NCBI RefSeq assembly: GCF_021044425.1
Contig: NZ_JAJNEC010000003.1
Span: 124,001 to 188,000, forward strand
Direction of reading: 5' to 3'
From: Niabella pedocola
GTDB lineage: Bacteria; Bacteroidota; Bacteroidia; Chitinophagales; Chitinophagaceae
DNA: 64,000 nt
The position numbers were made by a program, and so were the translations under genes. Below the pieces are notes generated by a model that saw nothing but the letters and a program-made list of their open reading frames with translations, was not told the origin of the DNA and made no database searches. Of this stretch, positions 34,279-43,086 are shown in pieces; position 1 is the first letter of the stretch, and each line of letters opens with the position of its first letter.

Positions 34279-35394
34279 ATGAAAAGGGTAATGTTATTAT
34301 GCGCTGTTTTTGCCGTATGCCTGAAAGATGCGGCTGCTCAAAAAACGTACTGGGAGGTATCGTCCAATATGTTTAACAATGCCGAACAACGCAAGGGAAT
34401 TAACCTGGAACTGGCGGGTGGAAATAAGTTAATCGTCTATACGAATAATGCGCTCACAGTGGGTAACGGGATGGATTTTAGAGTGATCCTGAACGCATTT
34501 TTCCTGAACTATGATGTGATACGCGATAGTGTAAACGAATCGCTGTCGAATAAACTGCATTTCTTTTATAACGCCGGCGGTAAAAATGGGCTTACCGTCA
34601 TTCCCGGAAGGGCCTGGCAGCAACAATATGTGGTTGTAGACGGCAAGCCTTCCATTATGAAACAGGGAAAGGACACGGTAAATATTTATCCAAGAAATGC
34701 AGGCCAGCAAGGGGTTTCTGTTTTTTCTTTTATTGTAAACCGTATCGAGGACCTGCGGACGTATCTGACCGTAAACACCATCAATGATTTTATTGAGGCC
34801 GTAAATAAAGATATAGGGGCGGAAGGAAAGAGCTATAAACCTGTTGTGCGGGGGCGGAATTTTTATACAACTGATTTCCAATCGAGGTTTACCGGAACCT
34901 ATGCCATTAAGAATGGCGCTGTGGAGGGAACGTTGCAACCGGTTGTTTCCCGGATCAAAAATATATCGGTATCTGTAGCGGCATCGCTGCAAAATTTTAA
35001 AAGTTATATGACTCCCTCGTTCAATACCAGTTTTGACTTCTATCTGAAGGGAATTCAAAAAGATGAATATGTACGGTTTAGTGCTTATTGGGAGCCGTTG
35101 TTTCTTTTTGATAAAAATGCGGCTGGAAAACTGGAAACGTTCCGGAGTGATTTTGTAGGCATCGCTTACGAATACCGGCGGGGCAGCAGTAATAACCGGC
35201 TGGGATTTTATGCGCCCATCTCTATTGCTTACCTGGTTAGAAGGCGGGGTGATTTTTTTGAAAAGAATACCTTCAATTTTGGAATCGGGGGTATTAAATA
35301 CGGGGCCATGACCCTGCGGCCTTCCATGTATTTTGACGGGCTGCTCAAAAATGTTTCGCCCTCCGTGCAGGTTTCGGTTAGCTGGGGCCGGTAA
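34279..35394 (+). CDS. Exported protein of unknown family, barrel-like C-terminus
   Basis: This 371-residue protein has a signal peptide (MKRVMLLCAVFAVCLKDAAAQ). The C-terminal half shows alternating hydrophobic strands with aromatic ends (SAYWEPLFLFDK; VGIAYEYRR; LGFYAPISIAYLV; NTFNFGIGGIKY; PSVQVSVSWGR), consistent with an outer-membrane beta-barrel or a large sandwich. It begins 4 bases after the anti-sigma-like gene and is the last gene of the sigma operon, ended by a strong terminator. In the second sigma module of this window the corresponding barrel-like segment is fused to the anti-sigma-like part. I do not recognise the family; a role in sensing or envelope maintenance is inference. 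Confidence 0.6.
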   Translation: MKRVMLLCAVFAVCLKDAAAQKTYWEVSSNMFNNAEQRKGINLELAGGNKLIVYTNNALTVGNGMDFRVILNAFFLNYDVIRDSVNESLSNKLHFFYNAGGKNGLTVIPGRAWQQQYVVVDGKPSIMKQGKDTVNIYPRNAGQQGVSVFSFIVNRIEDLRTYLTVNTINDFIEAVNKDIGAEGKSYKPVVRGRNFYTTDFQSRFTGTYAIKNGAVEGTLQPVVSRIKNISVSVAASLQNFKSYMTPSFNTSFDFYLKGIQKDEYVRFSAYWEPLFLFDKNAAGKLETFRSDFVGIAYEYRRGSSNNRLGFYAPISIAYLVRRRGDFFEKNTFNFGIGGIKYGAMTLRPSMYFDGLLKNVSPSVQVSVSWGR

Positions 35395-35492
35395 GAAACG
35401 CAATATTTCCGGAAACGGTTGGGAGCAGTGGTTGCAGGGGGGCTTCCCGGAAAAAGCTCGGGTACACATATTTATTAAGCGATACAGCGTCA

Positions 35493-35540
35493 CCGCATAA
35501 AAAATGCGCCAATCCGGAGATTGGCGCATTTTTTATGCGG
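35493..35540. terminator. Perfect 22-bp stem bidirectional terminator
   Basis: Left arm 35493-35514 and right arm 35519-35540 are perfect complements around a 4-base loop (cgga). The core is ATGCGCCAATC with A6 on the left and T6 on the right, so it works in both directions, serving the sigma operon (plus) and the nagB fusion gene (minus). Confidence 0.92.
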
Positions 35541-35578
35541 AAGGTTTTCTAAACGCTCCGGGTATATATCGGTAACCT

Positions 35579-37510
35579 TTAATAATGCCAGCGTACAAAG
35601 GCTTCCATTGCTGCGTAGTGCGTAAGCCCGAGGTCTGCATAAATGGTAGCGGTATTGGCATTCCGCTCTTCTGCACGTTGCCAGAACTCGCGGTTATCGG
35701 ACCCCTGGAAGGGTACCATGTCTTTTTGCGACTGGTGAATAAAGATACCGAATCTCTTTTTCAGCACCTGCTCCGGGCTCATCGGGATGGCCATTTCAAT
35801 GTCTTCGATATTCCATTCCTGCCATGCACCTTTGTACAGCCACAGCCAGCAGTCGTTAATCCATTCATCACCTTCTTCGCGGAGCCGCTGTAATGCTGCT
35901 ACAACCGCGTTGAAGCACACCAGGTGCGTGCCATGCGGATCGGCGAAGTCGCCCGCACAATAGATCTGCTGGGGTTTTATTTTGCGCAGCAATTCCATGG
36001 TGATCTTAACGTCTTTTTCACCAAGGGGCTTCTTTTCAATGGTGCCTGTTTCGTAAAACGGCAGGTTCATGAAATGAATATTGCTGTCGGGAATACCTAC
36101 GTAACGGCAGGTGGCGCTGGCCTCCCCGCGGCGGATCAATCCTTTGATCTCCCGGATGGTGGGCGTATCGATCTGGTTGGGTTTTTTCCCTGCCACATAT
36201 TTGCGGGTTTGGGAAAGGATCTTGGCTGGCTTATCGGAGTCGATCTTTGCAATGCTGTTAAAGCCTACGGCAAAATCCAGGAAACGGGTTACAAACTCAT
36301 CGGTTACGGCAATGTTACCGGAGGTTTGATATCCTACATGCACATCATGTCCCTGGTCGTGCAGGCGCTGAAACGTACCACCCATACTGATGATATCGTC
36401 ATCCGGGTGCGGCGAAAAGATCAGTACCGTTTTGGGATAAGGTGTAGACCGTTCGGGGTGCGAAGGAATAACGGCGTTGGGTTTGCCTCCCGGCCAGCCG
36501 GTAATGCTGTCGCGCAGCATATAATATACTTCCAGGTTGATTTCGTAAGCATTGCCTTTTTCCACCAGCAGATCGCTCAGGCCATACTCGTTGTAATCTT
36601 CATTGGTAAGAGAAAGCACAGGTTTTTTTAATTGCAGGGCCATATGGATCACCGCTTTCTTGATCATTTTGGGAGTCCATTCTACCTCCCCGGTCAGCCA
36701 GGGCGATTTTAAACGGGTAAGCTCAGAAGCGGCCGGCTCATCTACAATAAAGGTAACATTGGCATGGCTTTGCAACAGGGAGGCCGGTACATGCTCGGTT
36801 TCATCCTCTTCCACAGCGGCTTTTACGGCCTTGGCCTTTCCGGCGCCCCAGGCCATCAGGATGATCTGTTTTGATTTTAATATGGTGCTGATGCCCATGG
36901 TAACGGCCATCCGCGGTACTTCGGAGATGTTGGCAAATTCATACGAATTGGCGATCCGGGTAGAGTTGTCGAGATTAATGAGACGTGTTTTGGTATAAAT
37001 ACCGGAGCCGGGTTCGTTAAAACCGATATGCCCGTTATTACCGATGCCCAGGATCTGTAAATCGATTCCGCCGGCCTTTTCGATCAGCTGCTCATAAGCT
37101 GAGCAGGCGGCCTTGATATCTTCTTTTTTTACCTCACCGTCGGGAATATGAATATTTTTTGGATTGATATCTACATGATCAAATAAATGCGTTTTCATAA
37201 AGCGGTTATAGCTCTGGATTGCTTCCTTGCTAATGGGATAGTATTCGTCCAGGTTGAACGTAACCACATTCTTAAAACTCAGCTTTTCTTCTTTGTGCAT
37301 CCGTACCAGCTCCGCATACAGCGTTTTGGGACTGGAACCGGTGGCCAAACCAAGCACACATTTTTGTTTCAACTTCTGTTTTTCGCGGATCAGGCTGGCG
37401 ATGGTCTTCGCGATGGCCAGCGAACCAGCTTTCAGATCCGGGAAGATCTGCACTTCCACCTTTTCCAGCGTGTCCAAATGATTTTGCTTAGCAGTTTGTG
37501 ACTTAGGCAT
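35579..37510 (-). CDS. nagB: Glucosamine-6-phosphate deaminase fused to a PIG-L deacetylase domain
   Basis: This 643-residue cytosolic protein joins two domains. Residues about 15-275 are a NagB-type isomerase/deaminase converting glucosamine-6-phosphate to fructose-6-phosphate and ammonia: GLATGSSPKTLY phosphate loop, TFNLDEYYP with the catalytic Asp, and GIGNNGHIGFNEPGSG with the catalytic His and Glu. Residues about 360-640 are a PIG-L/LmbE domain with the zinc motif SPHPDDD and the distal HxxH in DPHGTHLV. E. coli NagB is only the first domain (266 residues). The same fusion occurs in other Bacteroidota and could combine deacetylation with deamination, but the activity of the second domain is inferred. 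It follows the GH20 gene by 48 bases, so hexosaminidase product may feed it. Confidence 0.92.
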   Translation of the reverse strand: MPKSQTAKQNHLDTLEKVEVQIFPDLKAGSLAIAKTIASLIREKQKLKQKCVLGLATGSSPKTLYAELVRMHKEEKLSFKNVVTFNLDEYYPISKEAIQSYNRFMKTHLFDHVDINPKNIHIPDGEVKKEDIKAACSAYEQLIEKAGGIDLQILGIGNNGHIGFNEPGSGIYTKTRLINLDNSTRIANSYEFANISEVPRMAVTMGISTILKSKQIILMAWGAGKAKAVKAAVEEDETEHVPASLLQSHANVTFIVDEPAASELTRLKSPWLTGEVEWTPKMIKKAVIHMALQLKKPVLSLTNEDYNEYGLSDLLVEKGNAYEINLEVYYMLRDSITGWPGGKPNAVIPSHPERSTPYPKTVLIFSPHPDDDIISMGGTFQRLHDQGHDVHVGYQTSGNIAVTDEFVTRFLDFAVGFNSIAKIDSDKPAKILSQTRKYVAGKKPNQIDTPTIREIKGLIRRGEASATCRYVGIPDSNIHFMNLPFYETGTIEKKPLGEKDVKITMELLRKIKPQQIYCAGDFADPHGTHLVCFNAVVAALQRLREEGDEWINDCWLWLYKGAWQEWNIEDIEMAIPMSPEQVLKKRFGIFIHQSQKDMVPFQGSDNREFWQRAEERNANTATIYADLGLTHYAAMEAFVRWHY

Positions 37511-37558
37511 TTTATATTATTTTATATTGATTGATGATTTGAATGAAACAGTTGGGCC

Positions 37559-39193
37559 TTATTTGCCAAAATAGTTGGCGCCCCAAAGGTCGTACCGTTT
37601 CTTTTGAACCTCCAGCCGGTTTTTAAAATCGTCAAAGTTACGGTCTGCTTTCGGTTTCCACAACGCTTCGCTTAACGCGCTCATTCTGGGAAACAGCATA
37701 TATTCCGCTTTTTTGGGATTGCTGATGTATTCGGTCCACAGGTTAGCCTGTCCGCCCCAGATCAGGGGACGTTCGGCTGCAGTGAGACTGTCCGGAACCA
37801 CTTTCCAGTTATACACTTTTTCAATGGGCAGGGAATTCCGGTTGTTGGTAATGGTCACAGAATCTTCTTTGGGTGATTGCTGATAATCGAAATACACATA
37901 GTTATTTGGTGTCATGATCACCTGGTGTTTCTGGCGCGCAGCGGTAATGCCGCCCTTTTCACCCCTCCAGCTCATTACAGTGGCGTTTGGTGCTAAACCA
38001 CCTTCCAGGATCTCGTCCCAGCCAATAATATGCTTACCCTTTGCATTGATGAATTTTTCCATCCGCTGAATGAAATAGCTTTGCAGGTAATGTTCCGGGC
38101 TATGCTCTTTATCGCCTTTAATCCCCAGCTCCTGGATCCTTTTCTGGCACAGCGGGCATTTTTCCCAGTTCTTTTTGGGGCATTCATCTCCGCCGATATG
38201 TACATATTTTGAAGGGAACAACGGCAACACTTCGTTCAGCACATCTTCCAGAAATTTAAAAGTGCTCTCTTTTCCGGCGCAGAACACGTCTTCATATACG
38301 CCCCAGGCCTGCTGTACCTGTTTGCCGGATTTATCGCCGGCCCAGGTGCTTTGTTTAGGAAAATAGTCAAAGGTGGGTTTGTCCGGAAAGCAGCTTAAAT
38401 AAGGATAGGCGGCAATAGCGCCACCACCATGGCCCGGCATTTCAATTTCGGGGATCACGGTTATATAACGTTTGGCGGCATAGGCAACGATGTCTTTTAC
38501 CTCGGCCTGGGTATAAAAACCGCCGTATTTTTTGTTGTCATTCCCTTTACCCGGAAAATTACCAATAATGGTACCGTTACGCCAGGCGCCAACAGCTGTT
38601 AGCTTCGGGTATTTTTTGATCTCGATTCTCCATCCCTGGTCCTCTGTAAGGTGCCAGTGGAAATAGTTCATTTTATGAAGTGCAATATAATCGATGTATT
38701 TTTTTACAAAGGCAACCGGAAAATAGTGGCGTCCTACATCAAGCATTAGCCCCCTGTATGCCAGGTCAGGCGCATCGGTAATGGATACTGTAGGAATGGA
38801 CAGCGTGTTGCTTTTTTCAACTGGCAGCAGCTGGATCAACGACTGTGTTCCGTAAAAAGTGCCCGCGGCTGAATTACCGGTGATCCGGATAGCGGCGTTA
38901 TCGGCATCCAGCGTATATCCGTCTCCTGATGCAGACCGGGTTGTTAACAAAATACCCTTGGTACCTTTGGAAACCACCGGCAGGGTAAATCCGTAATACG
39001 ATTTTAGATAGGTATTAAAAAGTGCTGCAATATTTTTATCGTCTTTGGAAGGCGCCACAATAGGAGTAGAGCGGTTGAGGACAAAGCTGCCGTTTTTAAG
39101 AACAACGGACTTGGGTTGAGGAATGATGCTTACTTCCTGCGCTCGTACACAAAGCAGGCTGAAACAAGCAATAACACATAAAATGACACGCAT
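37559..39193 (-). CDS. GH20 beta-N-acetylhexosaminidase, exported
   Basis: This 544-residue enzyme starts at ATG 39193, giving signal peptide MRVILCVIACFSLLCVRAQ. The N-terminal GH20b domain (about 20-140, ISIIPQPK-like opening VSIIPQPKSVVL) precedes a TIM barrel with YRGLMLDVGRHYFPV, MNYFHWHLTEDQGWRIEIKKYP, PEIEMPGHGGGA and the catalytic pair D336-E337 in HIGGDECPKKNW. The mechanism uses the substrate acetamido group. It releases terminal GlcNAc or GalNAc from chitin fragments or glycoproteins in the periplasm or at the surface. It is the first gene of a two-gene operon with the nagB fusion 48 bases downstream, a clear logic of release then catabolism. Confidence 0.95.
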   Translation of the reverse strand: MRVILCVIACFSLLCVRAQEVSIIPQPKSVVLKNGSFVLNRSTPIVAPSKDDKNIAALFNTYLKSYYGFTLPVVSKGTKGILLTTRSASGDGYTLDADNAAIRITGNSAAGTFYGTQSLIQLLPVEKSNTLSIPTVSITDAPDLAYRGLMLDVGRHYFPVAFVKKYIDYIALHKMNYFHWHLTEDQGWRIEIKKYPKLTAVGAWRNGTIIGNFPGKGNDNKKYGGFYTQAEVKDIVAYAAKRYITVIPEIEMPGHGGGAIAAYPYLSCFPDKPTFDYFPKQSTWAGDKSGKQVQQAWGVYEDVFCAGKESTFKFLEDVLNEVLPLFPSKYVHIGGDECPKKNWEKCPLCQKRIQELGIKGDKEHSPEHYLQSYFIQRMEKFINAKGKHIIGWDEILEGGLAPNATVMSWRGEKGGITAARQKHQVIMTPNNYVYFDYQQSPKEDSVTITNNRNSLPIEKVYNWKVVPDSLTAAERPLIWGGQANLWTEYISNPKKAEYMLFPRMSALSEALWKPKADRNFDDFKNRLEVQKKRYDLWGANYFGK

Positions 39194-39331
39194 ATGAAGA
39201 GATTGAGTTTTGTGCGCCAAGTTAAGGATTTTTTGAGTTAGAAATTAAGAAGGGGCAATGCAAACGATTGTCTTATTTTCGCGTTTTGCCCGGTTTTTAT
39301 AAATCATATAATTAAGGAGTTTTTACTTAGG

Positions 39332-39853
39332 ATGACGAATATTGAAATAATCGATTTGTTTTTTACGGCTTTTAAAAACCTGGATCACCAGGCCATGAAT
39401 GCCCTCTACAGTGATGATATTGTTTATAGCGACCCGCTTTTCGGAATGCTGGAGGGGGAAGCGGTAAGGGATAAATGGGAACTGCTTTTCCAGGATATCC
39501 GGGATTTTCGCTTAACCGTCATCAAAACGGAGGAAATTGATCACGAGTATGCTACCTGCCAGTGGAAGGCCACATGGCAGTGCGCCCGTTCAAAAAAGCA
39601 ATTCATTTTTGAGGCCAAATCGTTTATGCGGTTTTCCGGTAACCAGATCATTGAGCACAGTGACGGCTTTAGTCTTACCAAATGGATTGTTCAGGCCTAT
39701 GGATTGAAGGGGCAGCTTTTTGGATGGCTTAATTTTATGAAACGCCGGGTACAAAGGGAGTACCGGCAACGGCTGATCCAATTTTCAAACTCCAAACCTC
39801 CGGTTCCGCCTGAGGATAAACGCCGGTACCGTTCCGATTCGTTTGATCAATAG
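39332..39853 (+). CDS. SnoaL/NTF2-like fold protein
   Basis: This 173-residue cytosolic protein matches the NTF2-like/SnoaL-like cone fold: an N-terminal helix (IIDLFFTAFKNLDHQAMNALY), DDIVYSDPLFGMLEGEAVRDKW, and curved strands YATCQWKATWQC and IFEAKSFMRFSGNQIIEHSDGF. The fold is used by small enzymes and binding proteins with a polar pocket, so function is not predictable. A basic C-terminal extension (about 135-173, MKRRVQREYRQRL) is added to the usual 110-130 residue domain. It is a single gene; TATTTTCG at 39274-39281 is a one-mismatch -7 element. Confidence 0.75.
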   Translation: MTNIEIIDLFFTAFKNLDHQAMNALYSDDIVYSDPLFGMLEGEAVRDKWELLFQDIRDFRLTVIKTEEIDHEYATCQWKATWQCARSKKQFIFEAKSFMRFSGNQIIEHSDGFSLTKWIVQAYGLKGQLFGWLNFMKRRVQREYRQRLIQFSNSKPPVPPEDKRRYRSDSFDQ

Positions 39854-39976
39854 CTGCTTCCTCCCGGCGTACCCTTAGGGGAGACCCGGGGAAGGCTTTT
39901 TATACAGGCGTATGCTTCAGGAGGCGTTACGGAACACCGGTAACAGGGATTTATGATCAGAATGCACGGGAATGAT

Positions 39977-39984
39977 TAATTTCG
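39977..39984 (+). promoter_or_regulatory. Near-consensus -7 element before the glycosylasparaginase
   Basis: TAATTTCG differs from TAnnTTTG at one position and ends 16 bases before the ATG at 40001, which would leave a very short leader. Confidence 0.3.
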
Positions 39985-40000
39985 AAAAAAAATCAGGTGT

Positions 40001-41020
40001 ATGATCAACAGGAAGCGTTTTCTTCAGCTCGGACTCCTTTCCGGAGTTACCTCACTATTAGTAAAAAACAGCCGGGGGCAGGTGGTCACTCAAAACGGAC
40101 CGGTGGTAATATCTACCTGGGATGCGGGACTGGCCGCCAATAAAGGAGCCTGGGAAATTCTTTCAAAAGGAGGAAGCGCGCTGGATGCTGTAGAGAACGG
40201 CGTAAAAATAACCGAAGACTCACAAAACTGTTGTGTGGGTTTGGGTGCCAACCCAGACAGGGATGGTATTGTTACGCTGGATGCCAGCATTATGGATCAC
40301 CAGTTTAATTGTGGTAGTGTAGGTTTTCTGGAGCGGATCAAGCACCCCATTTCGGTAGCGCGCCGTGTAATGGAAAAAACGCCGCATGTAATGCTGGTGG
40401 GAAGTGGAGCGCAGCAGTTTGCCGTGGCAGAGGGATTTCCGCTGGAGCCGCAGGAACTTTCACCAGATGCGCAGAAAGCGTATAAGAAATGGCTGGAAAA
40501 TTCCAAATACGAGCCAGCTATTAACCGCGAAAATAAAGGGCATGGCCCGTTTGCACCCCAACGGTTTGACAATGGCGAATGGAACCACGATACCATCGGG
40601 ATGCTGGCAATGGATGCAACAGGCAACCTCAGCGGCAGCTGTACCACCAGCGGGATGGGCTTTAAAATGCGCGGCCGGCTGGGCGATTCACCCATCATTG
40701 GTGCCGGGTTGTTTGTGGATAATGAAGTAGGCGCCTGTGTAGCCACCGGGCAGGGCGAAGACGTGATCCGTGTTGCTGGCTCGCACAGTGTAGTAGAAAT
40801 GATGCGACAGGGATATGGACCGGAGGTGGCCTGCCGGAAAATCATCGAACGCATTGTAAAGATCAAGAAAGCAGATGCCCGGAAAATACAGGTGGCATTT
40901 ATCGCGATCAATAAAAACGGAGTGGTAGGCTCCTTTGCCATACATAAAGGGTTCAGTTATGCAATCAAAACAAAAACAAAAGAAACCCTTGTAGATGCGA
41001 ATTATCATTTCACATCCTGA
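40001..41020 (+). CDS. N4-(beta-N-acetylglucosaminyl)-L-asparaginase (glycosylasparaginase)
   Basis: This 339-residue Ntn hydrolase splits the GlcNAc-Asn bond left after N-glycan and protein degradation. The proenzyme self-cleaves before a threonine; T198 in NHDTIGMLAMD is the expected nucleophile and matches the flavobacterial enzyme pattern. Other signs are WDAGLAANKGAWEILSKGGS, NCCVGLGANPDRDG, MRGRLGDSPIIGAG and CVATGQGEDVIRV. The N-terminus (NRKRFLQLGLLSGVTSLLV) looks like an export signal, possibly Tat-like although only one Arg-Lys-Arg cluster is present. It is followed after 184 bases by cutC, an adjacency seen in other Bacteroidota. It fits the GH20 and GH92 enzymes of the window as part of N-glycan salvage. 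Confidence 0.93.
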   Translation: MINRKRFLQLGLLSGVTSLLVKNSRGQVVTQNGPVVISTWDAGLAANKGAWEILSKGGSALDAVENGVKITEDSQNCCVGLGANPDRDGIVTLDASIMDHQFNCGSVGFLERIKHPISVARRVMEKTPHVMLVGSGAQQFAVAEGFPLEPQELSPDAQKAYKKWLENSKYEPAINRENKGHGPFAPQRFDNGEWNHDTIGMLAMDATGNLSGSCTTSGMGFKMRGRLGDSPIIGAGLFVDNEVGACVATGQGEDVIRVAGSHSVVEMMRQGYGPEVACRKIIERIVKIKKADARKIQVAFIAINKNGVVGSFAIHKGFSYAIKTKTKETLVDANYHFTS

Positions 41021-41204
41021 TTTATGTTCAGCGATGTGCATTCAGTTATCAGCAGCCGGCAGTCGATCTGCAGATTGAATTTTGAGATTCCGGAGACGAG
41101 GTCTGAAAAGCAGATTTTGTGTTGCCGGAAGGAACGTATACATTAAGCACCGCTGCGGATCCAGCCGTAAACTTGCAACTTTAAACTTGAAACAAAGAAA
41201 CCTT

Positions 41205-41948
41205 ATGCCCCAGACATATAATGACTTCACTATTGAGATTGCCACCACTGATTTTGAATCGACAAAGAATGCCGTTGCCGGCGGTGCGGATCGTATAGAG
41301 CTTTGTGCGAACCTGGGCGAGGGCGGTACCACCCAGTCGTACGGGGTGATCAAAACCTGCAGGGAAAAATTTGAGGTACCCATTTATCCCATTATCCGGG
41401 TTAGAGGCGGAGATTTTTTATATACCGACGAAGAATTTGAATGCATGCTGGCGGATGCGGTTAACTGCAAACACCTGGATTGCGATGGGGTGGTGATCGG
41501 TTTTCTGAAAGCCAATGGAACTATAGATAAAGATCGTACCGCCCGGATCGTTGAGGCGGTTTATCCGCTGGGTGTTACCTTTCACCGCGCATTCGACCGT
41601 TGTAAAGATCCCCTGGAAGCCCTGGAACAGATCATTCAAACGGGTTGTGAACGGATCCTTACCAGCGGACAGGAATTAACAGCCATTCAGGGGGCTCCAC
41701 TGATCCGTCAGCTGAACGAGCGGGCCGCGGGGCGCATCATTATTATGCCCGGCAGCGGGGTTCGTGCAGACAATGTAAAAGCACTGGCGGCCAGCACCGG
41801 CTGTACCCAATTTCACAGTTCGCTCCGGGAAATGATCCCCTCAAAAATGAAATTCAACACAACTGCTTTTGTGAACGATGCGGAAAGTATCGGCCATTCC
41901 GGCATTGATCCTATGGCTGTTGCCGCTTTTAAAAAGGCCTTACATTAA
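41205..41948 (+). CDS. cutC: CutC family protein
   Basis: This 247-residue TIM-barrel protein starts at ATG 41205 (MPQTYNDFTIEIATTDFES); an upstream start at 41082 would add a segment not seen in the family. Conserved CutC segments are AGGADRIELCANLGEGGTT, IYPIIRVRGGDFLYTDEE, DGVVIGFL, VTFHRAFDRCKDPLEAL, ERILTSGQ, IIIMPGSGVRADNV and the C-terminal FHSS. CutC was linked to copper homeostasis in E. coli, but the direct role is disputed and an enzymatic role is possible. It sits between glycosylasparaginase and a DUF486 gene; the link to N-glycan degradation suggested by that neighbour is only contextual. Confidence 0.9.
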   Translation: MPQTYNDFTIEIATTDFESTKNAVAGGADRIELCANLGEGGTTQSYGVIKTCREKFEVPIYPIIRVRGGDFLYTDEEFECMLADAVNCKHLDCDGVVIGFLKANGTIDKDRTARIVEAVYPLGVTFHRAFDRCKDPLEALEQIIQTGCERILTSGQELTAIQGAPLIRQLNERAAGRIIIMPGSGVRADNVKALAASTGCTQFHSSLREMIPSKMKFNTTAFVNDAESIGHSGIDPMAVAAFKKALH

Positions 41949-41969
41949 ATTTAAACCCCGTCTGCATTC

Positions 41970-42311
41970 ATGTTTTACAGAACCATCCTTTTGCTGATCT
42001 GCTCCAACGTCTTTATGACACTGGCCTGGTACCATCATCTGAAGAATGAAAACTGGCCTTTGTGGAAAGCTATCCTGTTAAGCTGGCTGATCGCGTTCTT
42101 TGAATATTGCCTGGCAGTACCGGCTAACCGGATCGGACAGAAAGCGGGTATTAACCTGTTCCAGCTAAAGATCACCCAGGAAGTAATCACCCTGGTCGTA
42201 TTTACGATTTATGCGGTGGCGTTTGCCAATAATGCGTTTCACTGGAAATACCTGGTGAGCTTTTTATTGATGATTGGGGCGGTATATTTTGTATTTGCGG
42301 ATATCAAGTAG
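41970..42311 (+). CDS. DUF486 / DMT-superfamily small membrane protein
   Basis: This 113-residue protein has four hydrophobic helices (about 2-20, 30-48, 70-88, 93-110) and the family motifs NVFMTLAWYHHLK, FFEYCLAVPANRIG and QLKITQEVITLVVF. It belongs to the DUF486 group within the drug/metabolite transporter superfamily; no substrate is established. It starts 21 bases after cutC and is probably co-transcribed with it. Confidence 0.88.
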   Translation: MFYRTILLLICSNVFMTLAWYHHLKNENWPLWKAILLSWLIAFFEYCLAVPANRIGQKAGINLFQLKITQEVITLVVFTIYAVAFANNAFHWKYLVSFLLMIGAVYFVFADIK

Positions 42312-42404
42312 AAGATGCCACAGAAGCACTGAAGCGCCGTATTATTTTTAAGTTTCGGCAATTTTATCGGAAAATAATAAATCCGAAACTGCTACCCGGT
42401 TATA

Positions 42405-42836
42405 TTAATAATAACAGACTACAGGTCCTTGTGCAGAAAATTGGGTCCGTTTTAGGGAATAGATCTCTCCGATACCATTGATCACCCGGCTTAAATACAG
42501 GCTATCTCCCCGCACTGTAACCTTATAATTTGTGTTTAAAAGGACCGGTGCATCCTGGATGGGCCTGTGGTTCGTAAATTTTACACTGTCTTTTTCGATC
42601 CTGTAGTTACCCGAAATAAAGGATGCAGTGCCCGAGCTGGTTGTCTTTGCGGCGGCACTCCATAACGTACCATCCAGTGAAATATCCAGGTTGATGGGAT
42701 ATATCAGTATATAGGCCGTGGTAACGAATTGTTGTTGTCCTTGATAGGTTCCTTTTAGCGATTCGGGATTAATGTCGCGGCTTTTGGAGCATGCCGTAAG
42801 CGATACTATAAACAGCAGGGTTAGAATTGTTCTCAT
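42405..42836 (-). CDS. Hypothetical lipoprotein
   Basis: This 143-residue protein has a lipoprotein signal with Cys16 (LFIVSLTACSKS). The mature part has alternating strands (GTYQGQQQF; YRIEKDSVKFTNH; YKVTVRGDSLYLSR) resembling a small lipocalin-like or META-type barrel. No family is recognised. It is a single gene convergent with the DUF486 gene, with no obvious operon partner. Confidence 0.6.
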   Translation of the reverse strand: MRTILTLLFIVSLTACSKSRDINPESLKGTYQGQQQFVTTAYILIYPINLDISLDGTLWSAAAKTTSSGTASFISGNYRIEKDSVKFTNHRPIQDAPVLLNTNYKVTVRGDSLYLSRVINGIGEIYSLKRTQFSAQGPVVCYY

Positions 42837-43032
42837 TTTGCGTTGAGTTTATAAAGATCATAAACGTAATAAAACAACAAAACGCTACAATCAGCCATTT
42901 TATAGAAAAACCTTCTATCCGCGATAAACGCCGGGTGGGTATTATGTACGGGTTTATAAGGATTTTCAACAACCCACTACAGCCTTCCAAAACCATTTAG
43001 TGCTTCTGTGTTTCAGTGGCTATTTCCCTAAT

Positions 43033-43062
43033 AAAAAAGGTTGCTTCTTTGCAGAAACAACC
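43033..43062 (-). terminator. Terminator of the hppA gene
   Basis: On the minus strand GGTTGTTTC and GAAGCAACC pair (one G-U) around TGCAAA and are followed by TTTTTTATT. It starts 25 bases after the hppA stop. Confidence 0.8.
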
Positions 43063-43086
43063 CGGATCTATTTTTAGCGATTGCTG

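Noticed and set aside
34429..35529. A 366-codon open frame on the minus strand
   Set aside because: It lies antisense to the exported gene at 34279-35394, which has a signal peptide and an operon position; the antisense translation has no domain logic.
35579..36630. PIG-L part of the NagB fusion as a separate gene
   Set aside because: The frame is continuous through both domains with no internal stop, and the same fusion is known in other Bacteroidota.
41082..41204. A 41-codon N-terminal extension of CutC
   Set aside because: The added residues are basic and unlike the family; the ATG at 41205 gives the normal length.
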